A stretch of DNA of 64,000 bases, taken from positions 93,099,248-93,163,247 of the forward strand of contig CM061133.1 of NCBI GenBank assembly GCA_030789695.1, written 5' to 3'. Positions 11,088 through 20,633 of the stretch are shown one piece after another. Below the pieces are notes generated by a model. It was given only the letters and a program-made list of their open reading frames with translations. It made no database searches and was not told the DNA's origin. Within the stretch, counting starts at the first letter, position 1. Every line of letters begins with the position of its first letter. Source of the stretch: Scilla litardierei (taxonomy: Eukaryota > Streptophyta > Magnoliopsida > Asparagales > Asparagaceae). The position numbers and the translations under genes were made by a program.

Positions 11088-12812
11088 TGTAATGCCCTAC
11101 GTAGCTACTGCACAAGTACTAAGGGGGGGTGAATGGTACTTTAAAATAATGAAGAAGATAATTCCTAATTATCTTGCAAACTCAACCAACAATGCGGAAA
11201 TGTAAATATTGACAACAAAGAAATGCAATCGCAAACAGACGATATAACGGGTTCGGATCCACCCAAGTCTCCCCGACTTGTTCCCGGTGATCCTACGTCC
11301 CAAACACCCGGATCCCCTCCGGCTACTTGAGTTAGAAACCTCTAACTCAAATTTGCACTATGAAATACTTGTAGAAAAACCTCAACAAGATCAAATCATA
11401 CACAAATGAAATTGTGACTCCCACAAACCAGGATCACAAACAAACTCTCACAACCGAGAGTAAAACACTTACAATTGCAATGTAAATGAAATAAGAAATG
11501 CTTACCACAAAAACCACTGCCTTGAGTAAAACTTACGATTTATGGCAAAGAGGATTTTGGGGAAGATGATGGCACCAAACCCTAGCTCCAAGATGTTGAC
11601 CAGCAATGGAGGCCTAGGAAGATGTTGGTGACTTGGATCAATCTCTTGGCTTGAATGGCTCACAATCAATATGAATCTCTCTTTGGAAATAAGAGTGAGA
11701 GAGATATTCTTGAGAAATGAATGAGCTTGGAAATGAGAATTAATGCTTCTCTTTGATTCTCTAAACTTCAATAAATATCAGCCTTGAATGCTATGAAAGC
11801 AGCCCTTCAAGTATATATAGGATATAGGAAAGAGAGAGCAAAATTAGTGGCATTTAATGCTCCAACGGGTCTATTCTGAAGCAGACTAGTCGGTCAAAGA
11901 AGGATCACTGACCGACTAGTTCATCAACTAGTCGGTCGGTGATTCAACATGAACCGACTAACTGAAGAACAGCAAAAAAGTGAAGTTCAGAAGATAGAGA
12001 ACTAGTCGGTCCAAGAAGACTTGCCAACCGACTAGTTTCACAACTAGTCGGTCGGTGAGTGTTCTTTGACCGACTAAGAGTCAAAATAGTATAGGCTGAA
12101 ATCAAGTTGAACAAGTCGGTTTGAGAACAAATTCCAACCGACTAGTTTCTCAACTAGTCGGTCGATAATTGTTCTTAGACCGACTAAATATAAACAGTAG
12201 CTAAGGCTGAAAAACTGAACACAAAACTAGTCGATCTAAGAAGGATTCCAAACCGACTAGTTTTACAACTAGTCGGTCAGTGAACCTTCTTGGACCGACT
12301 AACTGTAAACAGTAAAGAGCTGAAATTAGTCAAGGCATTCTAGTCGGTTCAAGAAGCATTGCCGACCGACTAGATTGCCATCTAGTCGGTTCGTTCTTCT
12401 TCTTGAACCAACTAACATGCACAAAAAGCCGCGTAATGAAGCGCGAAGCTTCGGGAAAGTTTGTATGGGCTTCTAATAAGATCCTAGCTCTAAGATATGA
12501 TCGTTATGAAGATTAAATGCAAGACCTACTCAAGGCTTAATAATCTACGAAACGAAGCTAGAAGATTATAAATAAAACTTGACAAACCGTCTTCAAATGC
12601 TTCGATTCGAATCTCTTGACTTCAATAATGGTCCTTGAGCTTCAACGAAGCTTCAAGCACACGATCACGCGCTTTGAGAAGTCTCGAGACGTCGCTTTTG
12701 ATGTTCATAGGAATTTGGCGACGATCTCCATAACTGCGCTTACAAAGAGTTAGTTCACGATATTTATGTTTGTTCATCATCAAAACCAAATCCGGGGAAT
12801 CAATACTCAACA
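11088..12812 (-). repeat. 5' LTR of Sirevirus no. 1
   Basis: The 1725 bp LTR is closely similar to 734-2411. It keeps a 30 bp segment in the palindrome cluster and about 20 bp near 12655-12680 that the other LTR has lost. Its TATA box is at 11812-11820 (minus). Confidence 0.92.
11882..12415 (-). repeat. Palindrome cluster (TAGTCGGTC family), 5' LTR copy
   Basis: Same module as 1531-2034, with fewer decayed arms. It lies about 60 bp upstream of the TATA box on the minus strand. Confidence 0.85.
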
Positions 12813-12817
12813 AGACC

Positions 12818-13341
12818 CTGAATTAAATGTGCTCATGCTTAAGGCTGCAATGATTTCTAAAGATATCAGTTCTGCTTCTTCCTTTTATGGGCAAGAATCA
12901 TCGCCAGTCATATTGCCAGAGCTAGAATATGCCATCGTCGATCCCACATCCTACGATACAACTATTGCATATGAGGGGTGGATGGACGAAGAGGCAGTGG
13001 GGGAAGTAGAAATTGAATCATATGTGCCGCCAGAAGAGGACACATTTCAGAACTTATTGGAGGGCCTCTTGGAGTCTGTGAGGTTCACCGGTTCAGCTAG
13101 CGTTACAATAGACGATCAATTTGAGCTACGCTTTGCAAATTTTGTTATAAAACATGTTTTGGCTGTAGGAACAATTGAGGAAGACATACATGTCAGTCTT
13201 GATTTTTTTAGGAGAAGACTACATTGTTGGATCGCTCGTGGGTATTCTCCTCTGCATGATACATCCCCACAAGTTGACACACATGAGCAGCCAGCATCAC
13301 CATTCCAGAGAGAGCCTACACCAAGGAGTGGGGATGGATGA
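12818..13341 (+). pseudogene. Unrecognised ORF, 3' part (continues from 541-733)
   Basis: The frame interrupted at 733 continues here for about 174 codons to a TGA at 13339-13341. The segment is acidic and contains two Glu/Asp-rich stretches (WMDEEAVGEVEIESYVPPEE and VGTIEEDI). No catalytic motif is visible. A second ORF begins 19 bases after the stop, so both could derive from one longer gene, or be read separately. Position after a tRNA-Asp PBS suggests an element-encoded protein. I cannot assign a function. Confidence 0.6.
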
Positions 13342-13359
13342 GAGAATATACCCACTTTC

Positions 13360-13923
13360 ATGGTTGAGACCACCATCCCATCGGCCAACATACACACATC
13401 TCATGCCAATATCCCATTTTTCCCATATTACCACTTGTTTGACAATGCATTTTTTGTTAATGATTGGGAGGATAGGGTGATTTCTCTAGGATCTGTGGGA
13501 GAGACTTCTCATCTTGATTTGGATACCCCACATGAGTCCTACGAGAGTACCGAGGAGACTACAGAGCTTATGCATACCGAAGAGGAGGATGTGCGTGAGG
13601 ACGAGGACACCACGACCACATGCGAGCGGTCCGCTCCACATCCACCTCCACAGCCATCTCTGTCGATGGTTCTTCCTTGGTCTGTGGTCAACCACGATGA
13701 TGTCATTCAGGACATCGGGCAGATGGTGGAGCATGAGCATATCCTCGAGGAGAATGTGCATGAGGGCTTGGATACAATGGTCCACTTCATGGAGCCCGAG
13801 TCACATCTACCTCTACAGTCGCTTCCATTTCTTCTACGGCTGAGCATCTACTTGAGCATATTGCCCCTATTCAGGGAGATTTTCCATACTCACTCTCACT
13901 CCACTTTTGAGTCTCGCTTTTAA
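13360..13923 (+). CDS. Unrecognised acidic/His-rich ORF
   Basis: An ATG-initiated 187-codon ORF follows the previous stop by 18 bases. Residues 45-85 are strongly acidic (STEETTELMHTEEEDVREDE), followed by a Pro/His stretch and a leucine-rich C-terminus (PLQSLPFLLRLSIYLSILPL) that could be a membrane-associated helix. No known domain is recognised. It may be the continuation of the 541/12818 ORF after a stop. Because the whole element appears non-autonomous, coding function is unproven. Confidence 0.45.
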   Translation: MVETTIPSANIHTSHANIPFFPYYHLFDNAFFVNDWEDRVISLGSVGETSHLDLDTPHESYESTEETTELMHTEEEDVREDEDTTTTCERSAPHPPPQPSLSMVLPWSVVNHDDVIQDIGQMVEHEHILEENVHEGLDTMVHFMEPESHLPLQSLPFLLRLSIYLSILPLFREIFHTHSHSTFESRF

Positions 13924-16255
13924 CTTCATATTTCTTTAGACTCGTATATTTTTGACACACCATATCTCTCGCATGACACATGATCTACTTCCCTTGAGGT
14001 ATGCTGTGGTGCGTCACCACCTGGAGAGCCACTTCTCATGGAGAGCAAGGATTTGGTCGTCACTAGTACAGAGGATAGCGACCCATTCTCAAGGAGTATT
14101 CGTCACCCTTTTATTATTTTTCCATCTTATTTTGACGAATATCTCTGGGATACATTTATTTTGGGAAATGATTTCTTGCCATAGGCTAATGCACCTCATT
14201 CTTTGCAAGTTACAGGTGGACACCTACGAGGGATGCTTGGAGGTGCATTTCTTGGGTCCATTGGCACACGTGGCACAATGCTTCTGGTAGAGCCACAGCA
14301 GGAGCATTTAGAGCAGCTACCTGGCCCACACCAAATTTTAGATCCGCCTATGCTCAGGTGTATCCTAATCTAGGAGTGTAAATATTTACCGCTTTCTAGT
14401 TTAGATTAGAATAATCTCGTCTCCTCTCATTAGAGAGGGAGCGTATCTAGGGTTTGCTTTTTCATCATAATAACCGATCATGTTGTGCCCTTCTATCATT
14501 TCACCCCCATCACCCTATCCTTGTTCTTTTGGCACTTTTCTTGGCCCCGTTATCATTTTTCTCCATGAGACCCCTACCACCTCCAATGGGTGGTGATGCT
14601 TGTTTTGCCTATTGTTCACTATCCCCTTTATCTTTTATGCCCCGTATCGGATTTTTATATCCTTTGGGCATAGCTTATATTAGCTTGGGGGAGAGTATCA
14701 CCCATAGTCATTTTTGTTATTTTTGTTGCATTTTTCCCTCCCATTTTATCTTTGCCCTCTCATGAGTGATCTTATTGCATTGAGGGCAATGCAGCTTTAG
14801 CTTGGGGCAGTTGCATTTCATGCATGTTTCCTTTATTTTCTTCCAATTTTCTCCTTTTTCAGGCATCAAAAAATTTTTCTTTTCATTTCTATGCATCATT
14901 CCCATCATGCATTTTTCTTTCTCCATTTCATTCTTGCCTCTTTCTAGAGATGAACCCTCAATGATATTTTGCCACTCATGCTTCACTTTTCGCATTTAAG
15001 CACCTTTTTCCATCACGCTATTTCTTTGATTATTCAATGCTCATATATGTGTTTTGCCATCTTTTGGGTTTATTTGCTATATTTCGAGATTGTTGGTTGT
15101 GATTGTGTTTAAGGTATGCTTGTAGCTATATATCATATTTTAATATGCCCCTCTATTTGAAGTTCCTAGATTTTCACGCTTCACTTCCAAAAAACGGTTA
15201 TTTTACCATCCTAACCCAGTGCTTCTAACTCTTGGATGAAATACTATATGTGTACTCTTATCGCATGTGTTACCTACCTTTCAATTGGATTAGGATATCC
15301 ACACCTTTGTTCCGTGCTTTAATTCATGTAGGATTTCCTTGCCATGCTTGGATTTCTCAAAAATTCTCTTTTGTTTTACTTAGTACATTCCCCCTCATCG
15401 TGCATCGTTCTCCCATTTGTGGGAGTGCACACTTTTCATTTTCCACAAGAAAAACATTACCCAAATAAACACTTTTGTACATATTTTTGTATAATGGTCC
15501 TTCGGGGTTCTTCGTAACCCGACGCTCTAAAGCCATCTAGCTTGGGACGCATAGGCCGCCCTTGCATTCCATTGCGATTTCGCAAGTTTGCAAGACAAAA
15601 ATATTAAAATCATATTAAAAACAACAAAAACAACCAAAACCCAAAAATATGTATATATGCCACATTCTCCCCTTTTCCTCGCTATCCACATCTCCTATAT
15701 TTTAGAGCACCAATGTACATAGGGTAGGCGAGAGTTTGAACAAAGTGATCTTTCCACATCTTCTCCATCTCCTTTTGAAAATACAAGCAAGGCGAGAAAG
15801 TATTTCAAAAATCAAAAACGACAAAAGTGTGTCGTGATTCCTTTCATCCTAGAGATTGATAGTTATTCCCATGATTCATACCTATTCTTTCTTACTTCTT
15901 CATGCATGTATGGGTATCTCGTATTCACCGTTTGGAAGATTTGATATGAATTTTGAGCTTCATCATATTTGGGCATATTATCTACTATAACATGCTATGA
16001 TAGCTATGCATTTGCCAATGTCACGCTTCTATCTCTTTTGTGCTCTATTGATATGAACCCATGATGCTATATTATGAGATTGAATTCTTGATTTAGATTG
16101 TGATATGCTTTTCCCTTGTGCTTAATTGTGTTGGTGATTACATTTGTGGTTTGGAGAGGGTGATCAAGGATTCTTTGCTTCCCTTTCTTGCTCTCGCACT
16201 CGAACTTCATTCCAACTCGTCTTCCTCGGGACAAGGAAGAGTTTAGCTTGGGGCT
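13924..16255 (+). other. Long non-coding 3' region of the Athila-like element
   Basis: No supported gene in 2.3 kb. The stretch is pyrimidine-rich and repeats the phrase AGCTTGGGG near 14684, 14799 and 16245 (with AGCTTGGGAC near 15539). These resemble polypurine tracts. The last one directly precedes a TG that may begin the next LTR. Confidence 0.5.
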
Positions 16256-16501
16256 TGACACGTGTTCATATTTCACCTTTTGCACACTCCCTTCATCGTG
16301 TTTTCATAGGTGTTTCATCTCATTCCATGTTGTATATATCACATTTTGGTTCATATTGACTATTGGGTATATTGTTTGTATTTCAGGTAAATGTCGGCAT
16401 TTCGGTGTCTTCTGGAGTCAACATTGCATGTCGGGACCAAAGCGTGCTTATACGACAAAGATCCGATGGCCAAATATAAGGATTTGAAGTTTTGGAGTTT
16501 C

Positions 16502-17064
16502 AACCGATCTGGGGACAGATCCACCCGATCGGTTCGTGTACCGTATCTGACCCGACGAGGAGCAAGCAAAGAAGCGAACCCCAACCGATCGGTTCAGTGA
16601 TCAGTTGGGTGTGACAGTCTTCTCTGTTTTTGAGTGCCAAAGCCACCCGATCGGTTGGCTTCCCAACCGATCGGTCATCCCCTCGGGTCATCTTGGGGAA
16701 GAACTCACCCGACCGGTTGACACTTCAACCGATTGTGTGGCCTTTTCTTCCCCTTTCGTGTACTGCTGCTCATTCATTGATGATCTGCTATCATTCCAGT
16801 GGGAGTTTGGTGATTTCTTATTTTTCTAACGTCAGCATCGTCGTTAGCTTTCCTATGATAGGTAGCATGCCCAAATCCGATTTTTCTACATTTTTTTAGA
16901 ATTTTCTAATCGCAGCTGTGTGCTGAAATTCTAGGCTGTCTGGAATTTGAACTTCAACCGATCGGGTGGCCTATCCAATTGATCGGTTTTGCTCATTTTC
17001 AGAAGTTTAGTATCTCTGTTTGCTTCCACCCGATCGGCTGAACTTTCAACCGATCGGTGGCCCT
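16502..17064 (+). repeat. Palindrome cluster (ACCCGATCGGT family)
   Basis: Repeated CCGATCGG palindromes, often as pairs such as CCGATCGGTTGG and CCAACCGATCGG (16647-16676), lie just upstream of the TATA box. The motif differs from the TAGTCGGTC family but the placement is the same. Confidence 0.8.
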
Positions 17065-17120
17065 GTTTTAGCAGTTTTAGTGGGTTTTTGGACCCGAACT
17101 GTTAGGGTTTTGTGGGGGCC

Positions 17121-17127
17121 TATAAAT
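17121..17127 (+). promoter_or_regulatory. TATA box of LTR L1
   Basis: TATAAAT lies 57 bp after the last palindrome of the cluster, in a good LTR promoter context. Confidence 0.65.
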
Positions 17128-18257
17128 TTGGGATTGTGCACGACTTGTAAAGGGTTCTCTCCTAATTTTTTAACAGTTTTCTTCCCTTTAACGAGATCTA
17201 TAGGTTAGGTTAGATTAGGTTTTCTATTTGAATAAATCTTGTAATGGATTAATGGATTCAAATGCTTCTTTTCTTATTTCATTTACTTTGTGTTGTTTTC
17301 AATAAGCTTAATGATAAATATTTGTTTGGATTTATTATTGCTTGCTATCATGTTCTTCATCATTGAGTAGTTCTTGATGAACCCTAATATGGGTTAGAGT
17401 AGGATTGATGCTTGGGATATTTCATTTGACTTGATTGCATGTCAAGTGTTTGATGGACTGTGTCTATGTGGATGTTTAGCAATCTGAGACCAATCCGTAC
17501 AGCAACACACTAGATGTGCTGGGGGTTGGGCTTCGGATGCTTGTCCAGTCAAGATCCTCTTTGATGTATTGCTAGAATTCACATTCGACCTATTTGGCCA
17601 TTAAGGTTACGCGGGGGGCGTTTTATTATCTCTGGCGGAAGAAAGACCGCCTTTGACCGTCAGGCCAAGGGAAAATAAAACGGGAGTTTGATCCCCTAGC
17701 CACAACTCACACCCTAGCGTTGACATCGAGTCCTTGCATGTGGGAACGGCTTGGACGAAATGTTGGGAGCTACCATTGTGGCCTTAATGCTCTCGGTTGT
17801 GGAGGGTGTTGGAAATGGAAATGCCCACCGTCCGAAATTGGGTAGACCTAGCGTATCATCCAGGGCACCGACCAGAATATCGGGCCCATGGGGCACTAGG
17901 TACCACCTTTTGGGGTAATGTCTCATCCTGGGTCGAGTCGAATGCCAAGTGTCATGAGTGCTCTAGTCCGTGTTAGCGGGAATTCATTTCTTGTCTTTTA
18001 TTTATTTCCTTTATTTCTACACTACCTAATCATATCATCTATGTAGATCTCACATAACCTAGGCGAGGCTAGTAGCCTTCAAGCCATCCACCTCCCTGTG
18101 TTCGATATACCCGCACCCTACACTAACCGTGCACTTGTGGTAAAATGACACCTCGCCCTAATCATAAACGGGGTGCCGGTTACTTACCACTTAACCATGC
18201 ACTTGCGGTAAAACTACAATTGTTTTCCTGGTGTATATCCGGGAGCGTTCAAGTTTT

Positions 18258-18275
18258 TGGCGACGTTGCCGGGGA
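18258..18275 (+). other. Primer-binding site, tRNA-Asp type with one mismatch
   Basis: TGGCGACGTTGCCGGGGA matches the tRNA-Asp site at 17 of 18 positions and starts seven bases after the LTR end. It marks the start of the gag-carrying Athila-like element. Confidence 0.85.
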
Positions 18276-18413
18276 GGCGACGGTATTTTATTTTCTTTAC
18301 CTAGCTATTTTTCCTTTTTTATTCTTATTTTTTATTTTCACTCTTTTATTTCTCTATTGTCCTAACAATTCTATCAAGACTCTCTCTTTTTGTGCTTGTA
18401 CACGAGATCAAAG

Positions 18414-19068
18414 GCTTCCCAAGAAAAGATATTATTTGATCATGAGATCGAGCGGACGGCAAGGAAGCTTAGAGCCGAGAGGAGATCTACTATAGAGGAA
18501 AGTCAAATGGCTACGCCGAAAACACCAGAAGAGCTAGCACAACGTATGGCTAGGCTTGCCTCCATCCAACATATGCTACGGCCCAAGACCACATCTACCA
18601 CCTCTTCTATAGCTATGCCAGAGTTGGCGGCTGACAAGAACTTTGAGTTGAAGACGAGACTCGTAGTGTTGATGCAATAAGACCCATTCCATGGAAATTC
18701 ACAAGAGAACCCATACTACCATTTGCAAATGTTCTTGGCAAAGTGTGGCACTTTCCAGATGCCTGGCATGCCGGTAGATTCTATTCGACTACGTCTCTTC
18801 CCATTCACTCTTCGTGATAGCTCTATACTGGCTAAGGACGCAAGCCGAGGGGATCTTCACCACTTGGACTGAGCTGGCTAGCGCATTTGTCAACAAAATC
18901 TATCCGCCATCCAAGACTGTGAAGATACAGAGCACCTTGATGTCCTTCAAGCAAGGCCCTCAAGAATCTTTATATGAGGCGTGGGAGCGCTTTAAGGATC
19001 TCCAACACCAATGCCCCCACCATAGCATTGAAGCATCGGAGCTAGTGCATAACTTTTACAAAGGATTT
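18414..19068 (+). pseudogene. Athila-like gag, 5' part
   Basis: The coding phrase FDHEIERTARKLRAERR followed by an ATG at 18507 resembles Athila gag N-termini. A TAA at 18678-18680 and a frameshift near 18810-18830 break it. The gag core follows: ALYWLRTQAEGIFTTW, KTVKIQSTLMSF and ESLYEAWERFKDLQHQCPHH. The Tat element cuts the gene at 19069 inside the conserved FYKG(L) motif. The same frame continues after 26641. Gag would assemble particles, but this copy is non-functional. Confidence 0.85.
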
Positions 19069-20010
19069 TGTTTCAGAGTGTTTTCTCACTACAAAGCGTT
19101 GACCGTGGAGAACCTGGTCAACGTGGTCAAGGGGCCCGCTTTGGGTCCCTTGGGGGGTTTCGAATTGGTGCAGAAGGGGCGAGGGGAAGCCTCGGCCCTT
19201 GTTGAGATGCTCGGCCTCAGATAGTCGTGCTCGGCCTCGGCTGAAAGGGGGACGAGGGGTAACCTCAGGCGCCCGGGTAGATGCACGGCTGACAGGAGGC
19301 GAGGGGAATCTCGGACCTGACTAAGACGCTCGGCCTCGGTGGGGCGTGCTCGGCCTCGACAGGTTGACGGTGATGGGAAACCTCACTATCCAGTCGGACG
19401 AGTGGTCGGAGTGGGGCGAGGGGTAGCCTCGGCCAGTTGATCAGCTGTCCACCTGCATATACGAGAACGCTCGTCAGGGGGCCGGACCTTGGTTCCGGCC
19501 AAATCCCCTCCGATGCCTAAGTCAGATAGTGATCTGAGAAAGGAGGCCCGGCGGAGACGGTTCGACTCGTGAGGAGATCGTAACGGTGTCTCTCGGCGCG
19601 AGCGGGGGAGGAAGGAGATGAATTGGGGGAACGAGGTCGTTGATGGAGTACCTTCGGTTTTGTTACCTGAGATGCGGTCCCCTTCTTCGTCGTCCTCCGA
19701 GCCCTTTTGTAGAGCTCCCTGCGTGATTGCCTCTGGCCCACGTCCCACACCCGCCCTCGATCGTGCCCCATCAATCTGCCCCCTCGCCGCCGCTCTCTTT
19801 TCCCTTCCAGCACCTCCCCATTACCGGGGAAGGGTTTTCGCAGGAGTGGGTGAGTGTCCAGCGGGTTATCGGGGCCGGGTCGGATCGACATTTGAGAAGA
19901 TCCCTTACAGGGCCTTTGTTGAATGGGCTTGAGGTTGCAGGTGGGCCTTCGACCAGTAGTCGGGCTCCTGGGCTCGTGTCTTTTGGGGTCTCGGTCAAAT
20001 AGGCGTAACA
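19069..20010 (-). repeat. 3' LTR of the Tat element
   Basis: 942 bp, TGTTTCAG...GGCGTAACA in plus coordinates. Nearly the same as 25679-26641 apart from point changes and about 25 bp near 26432-26458 found only in the other copy. GC-rich, without the palindrome cluster of the other families. Confidence 0.92.
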
Positions 20011-20020
20011 ATTGCCCCCA
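20011..20020 (-). other. Polypurine tract of the Tat element
   Basis: The minus strand reads TGGGGGCAAT directly before the 3' LTR start, the expected plus-strand primer position. Confidence 0.7.
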
Positions 20021-20480
20021 TCGGTCGAGTTGATCGGCTTCGGCCTGTTCGGCTCGGCCGATGTGACCTCTGCCGATTTTGACAAGCTCGCCATTCGATG
20101 CCGACTCATTTATTAGTCGTCATCATGGGTGGGCCCGTTCGATATTTCTAAGGCGCGGGCTTCGAAGCGCCGTTGGTCCTCTGATGCCGCCACGTGTGGC
20201 TGCAAACTTACCCCCTCCGTTCGCGGGGCCGTCTTCAGTTGAGAAGCTGAGGGGTTCGGGCGCCGCCATCGATGGGATCGATCGGCCTCGGCTAGCTTGG
20301 TATAACCGCTCCGCCTCCTGGGGTTCCGAGTGGCGCTTCAGCCGAGGCGTGGTCATAAATGTAGGTCATGATGAGGCGGATCGATTGGACTTCCCCTGGC
20401 ACCGGTTTCGAAACGCCGCCAGTTCTTCGAATCCTGCCGCGCGTTCTTGTCAGCCGCTTCGAATTCACCCCTGTGCCTGG

Positions 20481-20488
20481 TATATAAA
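20481..20488 (+). promoter_or_regulatory. TATA box for the antisense gene
   Basis: TATATAAA lies 146 bp upstream of the ATG at 20634, on the strand opposite to the element's own transcript, in a pyrimidine-rich leader context typical of a plant promoter. Confidence 0.6.
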
Positions 20489-20633
20489 ATCCTCAGCCGC
20501 GTTGATCTCCACTTCTCTTTTGCTTCTCCCGGTATTCAAAGCTTTCCACAACTCGGAGTTTCCCGTCGCCTTCGCTTCCTTGCCTTCTTCAGACCAGTCG
20601 AAAAAAGGTAATTCCTCTCTCGCTTTTCATCTC

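Larger units (their letters stand above)
734..12812 (-). mobile_element. Sirevirus (Ty1/copia) element no. 1, full length
   Basis: LTRs at 734-2411 and 11088-12812 run TG...CA and are flanked by perfect AGACC target duplications (729-733 and 12813-12817). Read on the minus strand the order is 5' LTR, initiator-Met PBS, gag, protease, integrase, RT, RNase H, a palindrome block, an env-like ORF, a run of polypurine tracts and the 3' LTR. This order with an extra ORF after pol is that of Sirevirus/Maximus. The element is dead: gag and pol contain nonsense codons and frameshifts, and the LTRs differ by several small indels, including a 30 bp segment present only in the 5' LTR. It lies inside the unknown ORF starting at 541. 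Confidence 0.93.
16256..18251 (+). repeat. Athila-like LTR (family L1)
   Basis: The end, TTCA at 18248-18251, precedes a PBS-like site. The start at TGACACGTG (16256) is a guess based on the preceding AGCTTGGGGCT. It contains a palindrome cluster, a TATA box at 17121 and leader sequence matching 1-316. After about 18175 it departs from the 1-316 copy and gains about 70 bp resembling the end of another LTR family, so it may be a recombination junction serving as 3' LTR of the left element and 5' LTR of the right one. Confidence 0.6.

Noticed and set aside
14454..15468. Hydrophobic plus-strand ORFs that could suggest a membrane (env-like) protein
   Set aside because: The region is T-rich and pyrimidine-biased, which gives Phe/Leu/Ser-rich frames by chance; no conserved motif was seen.
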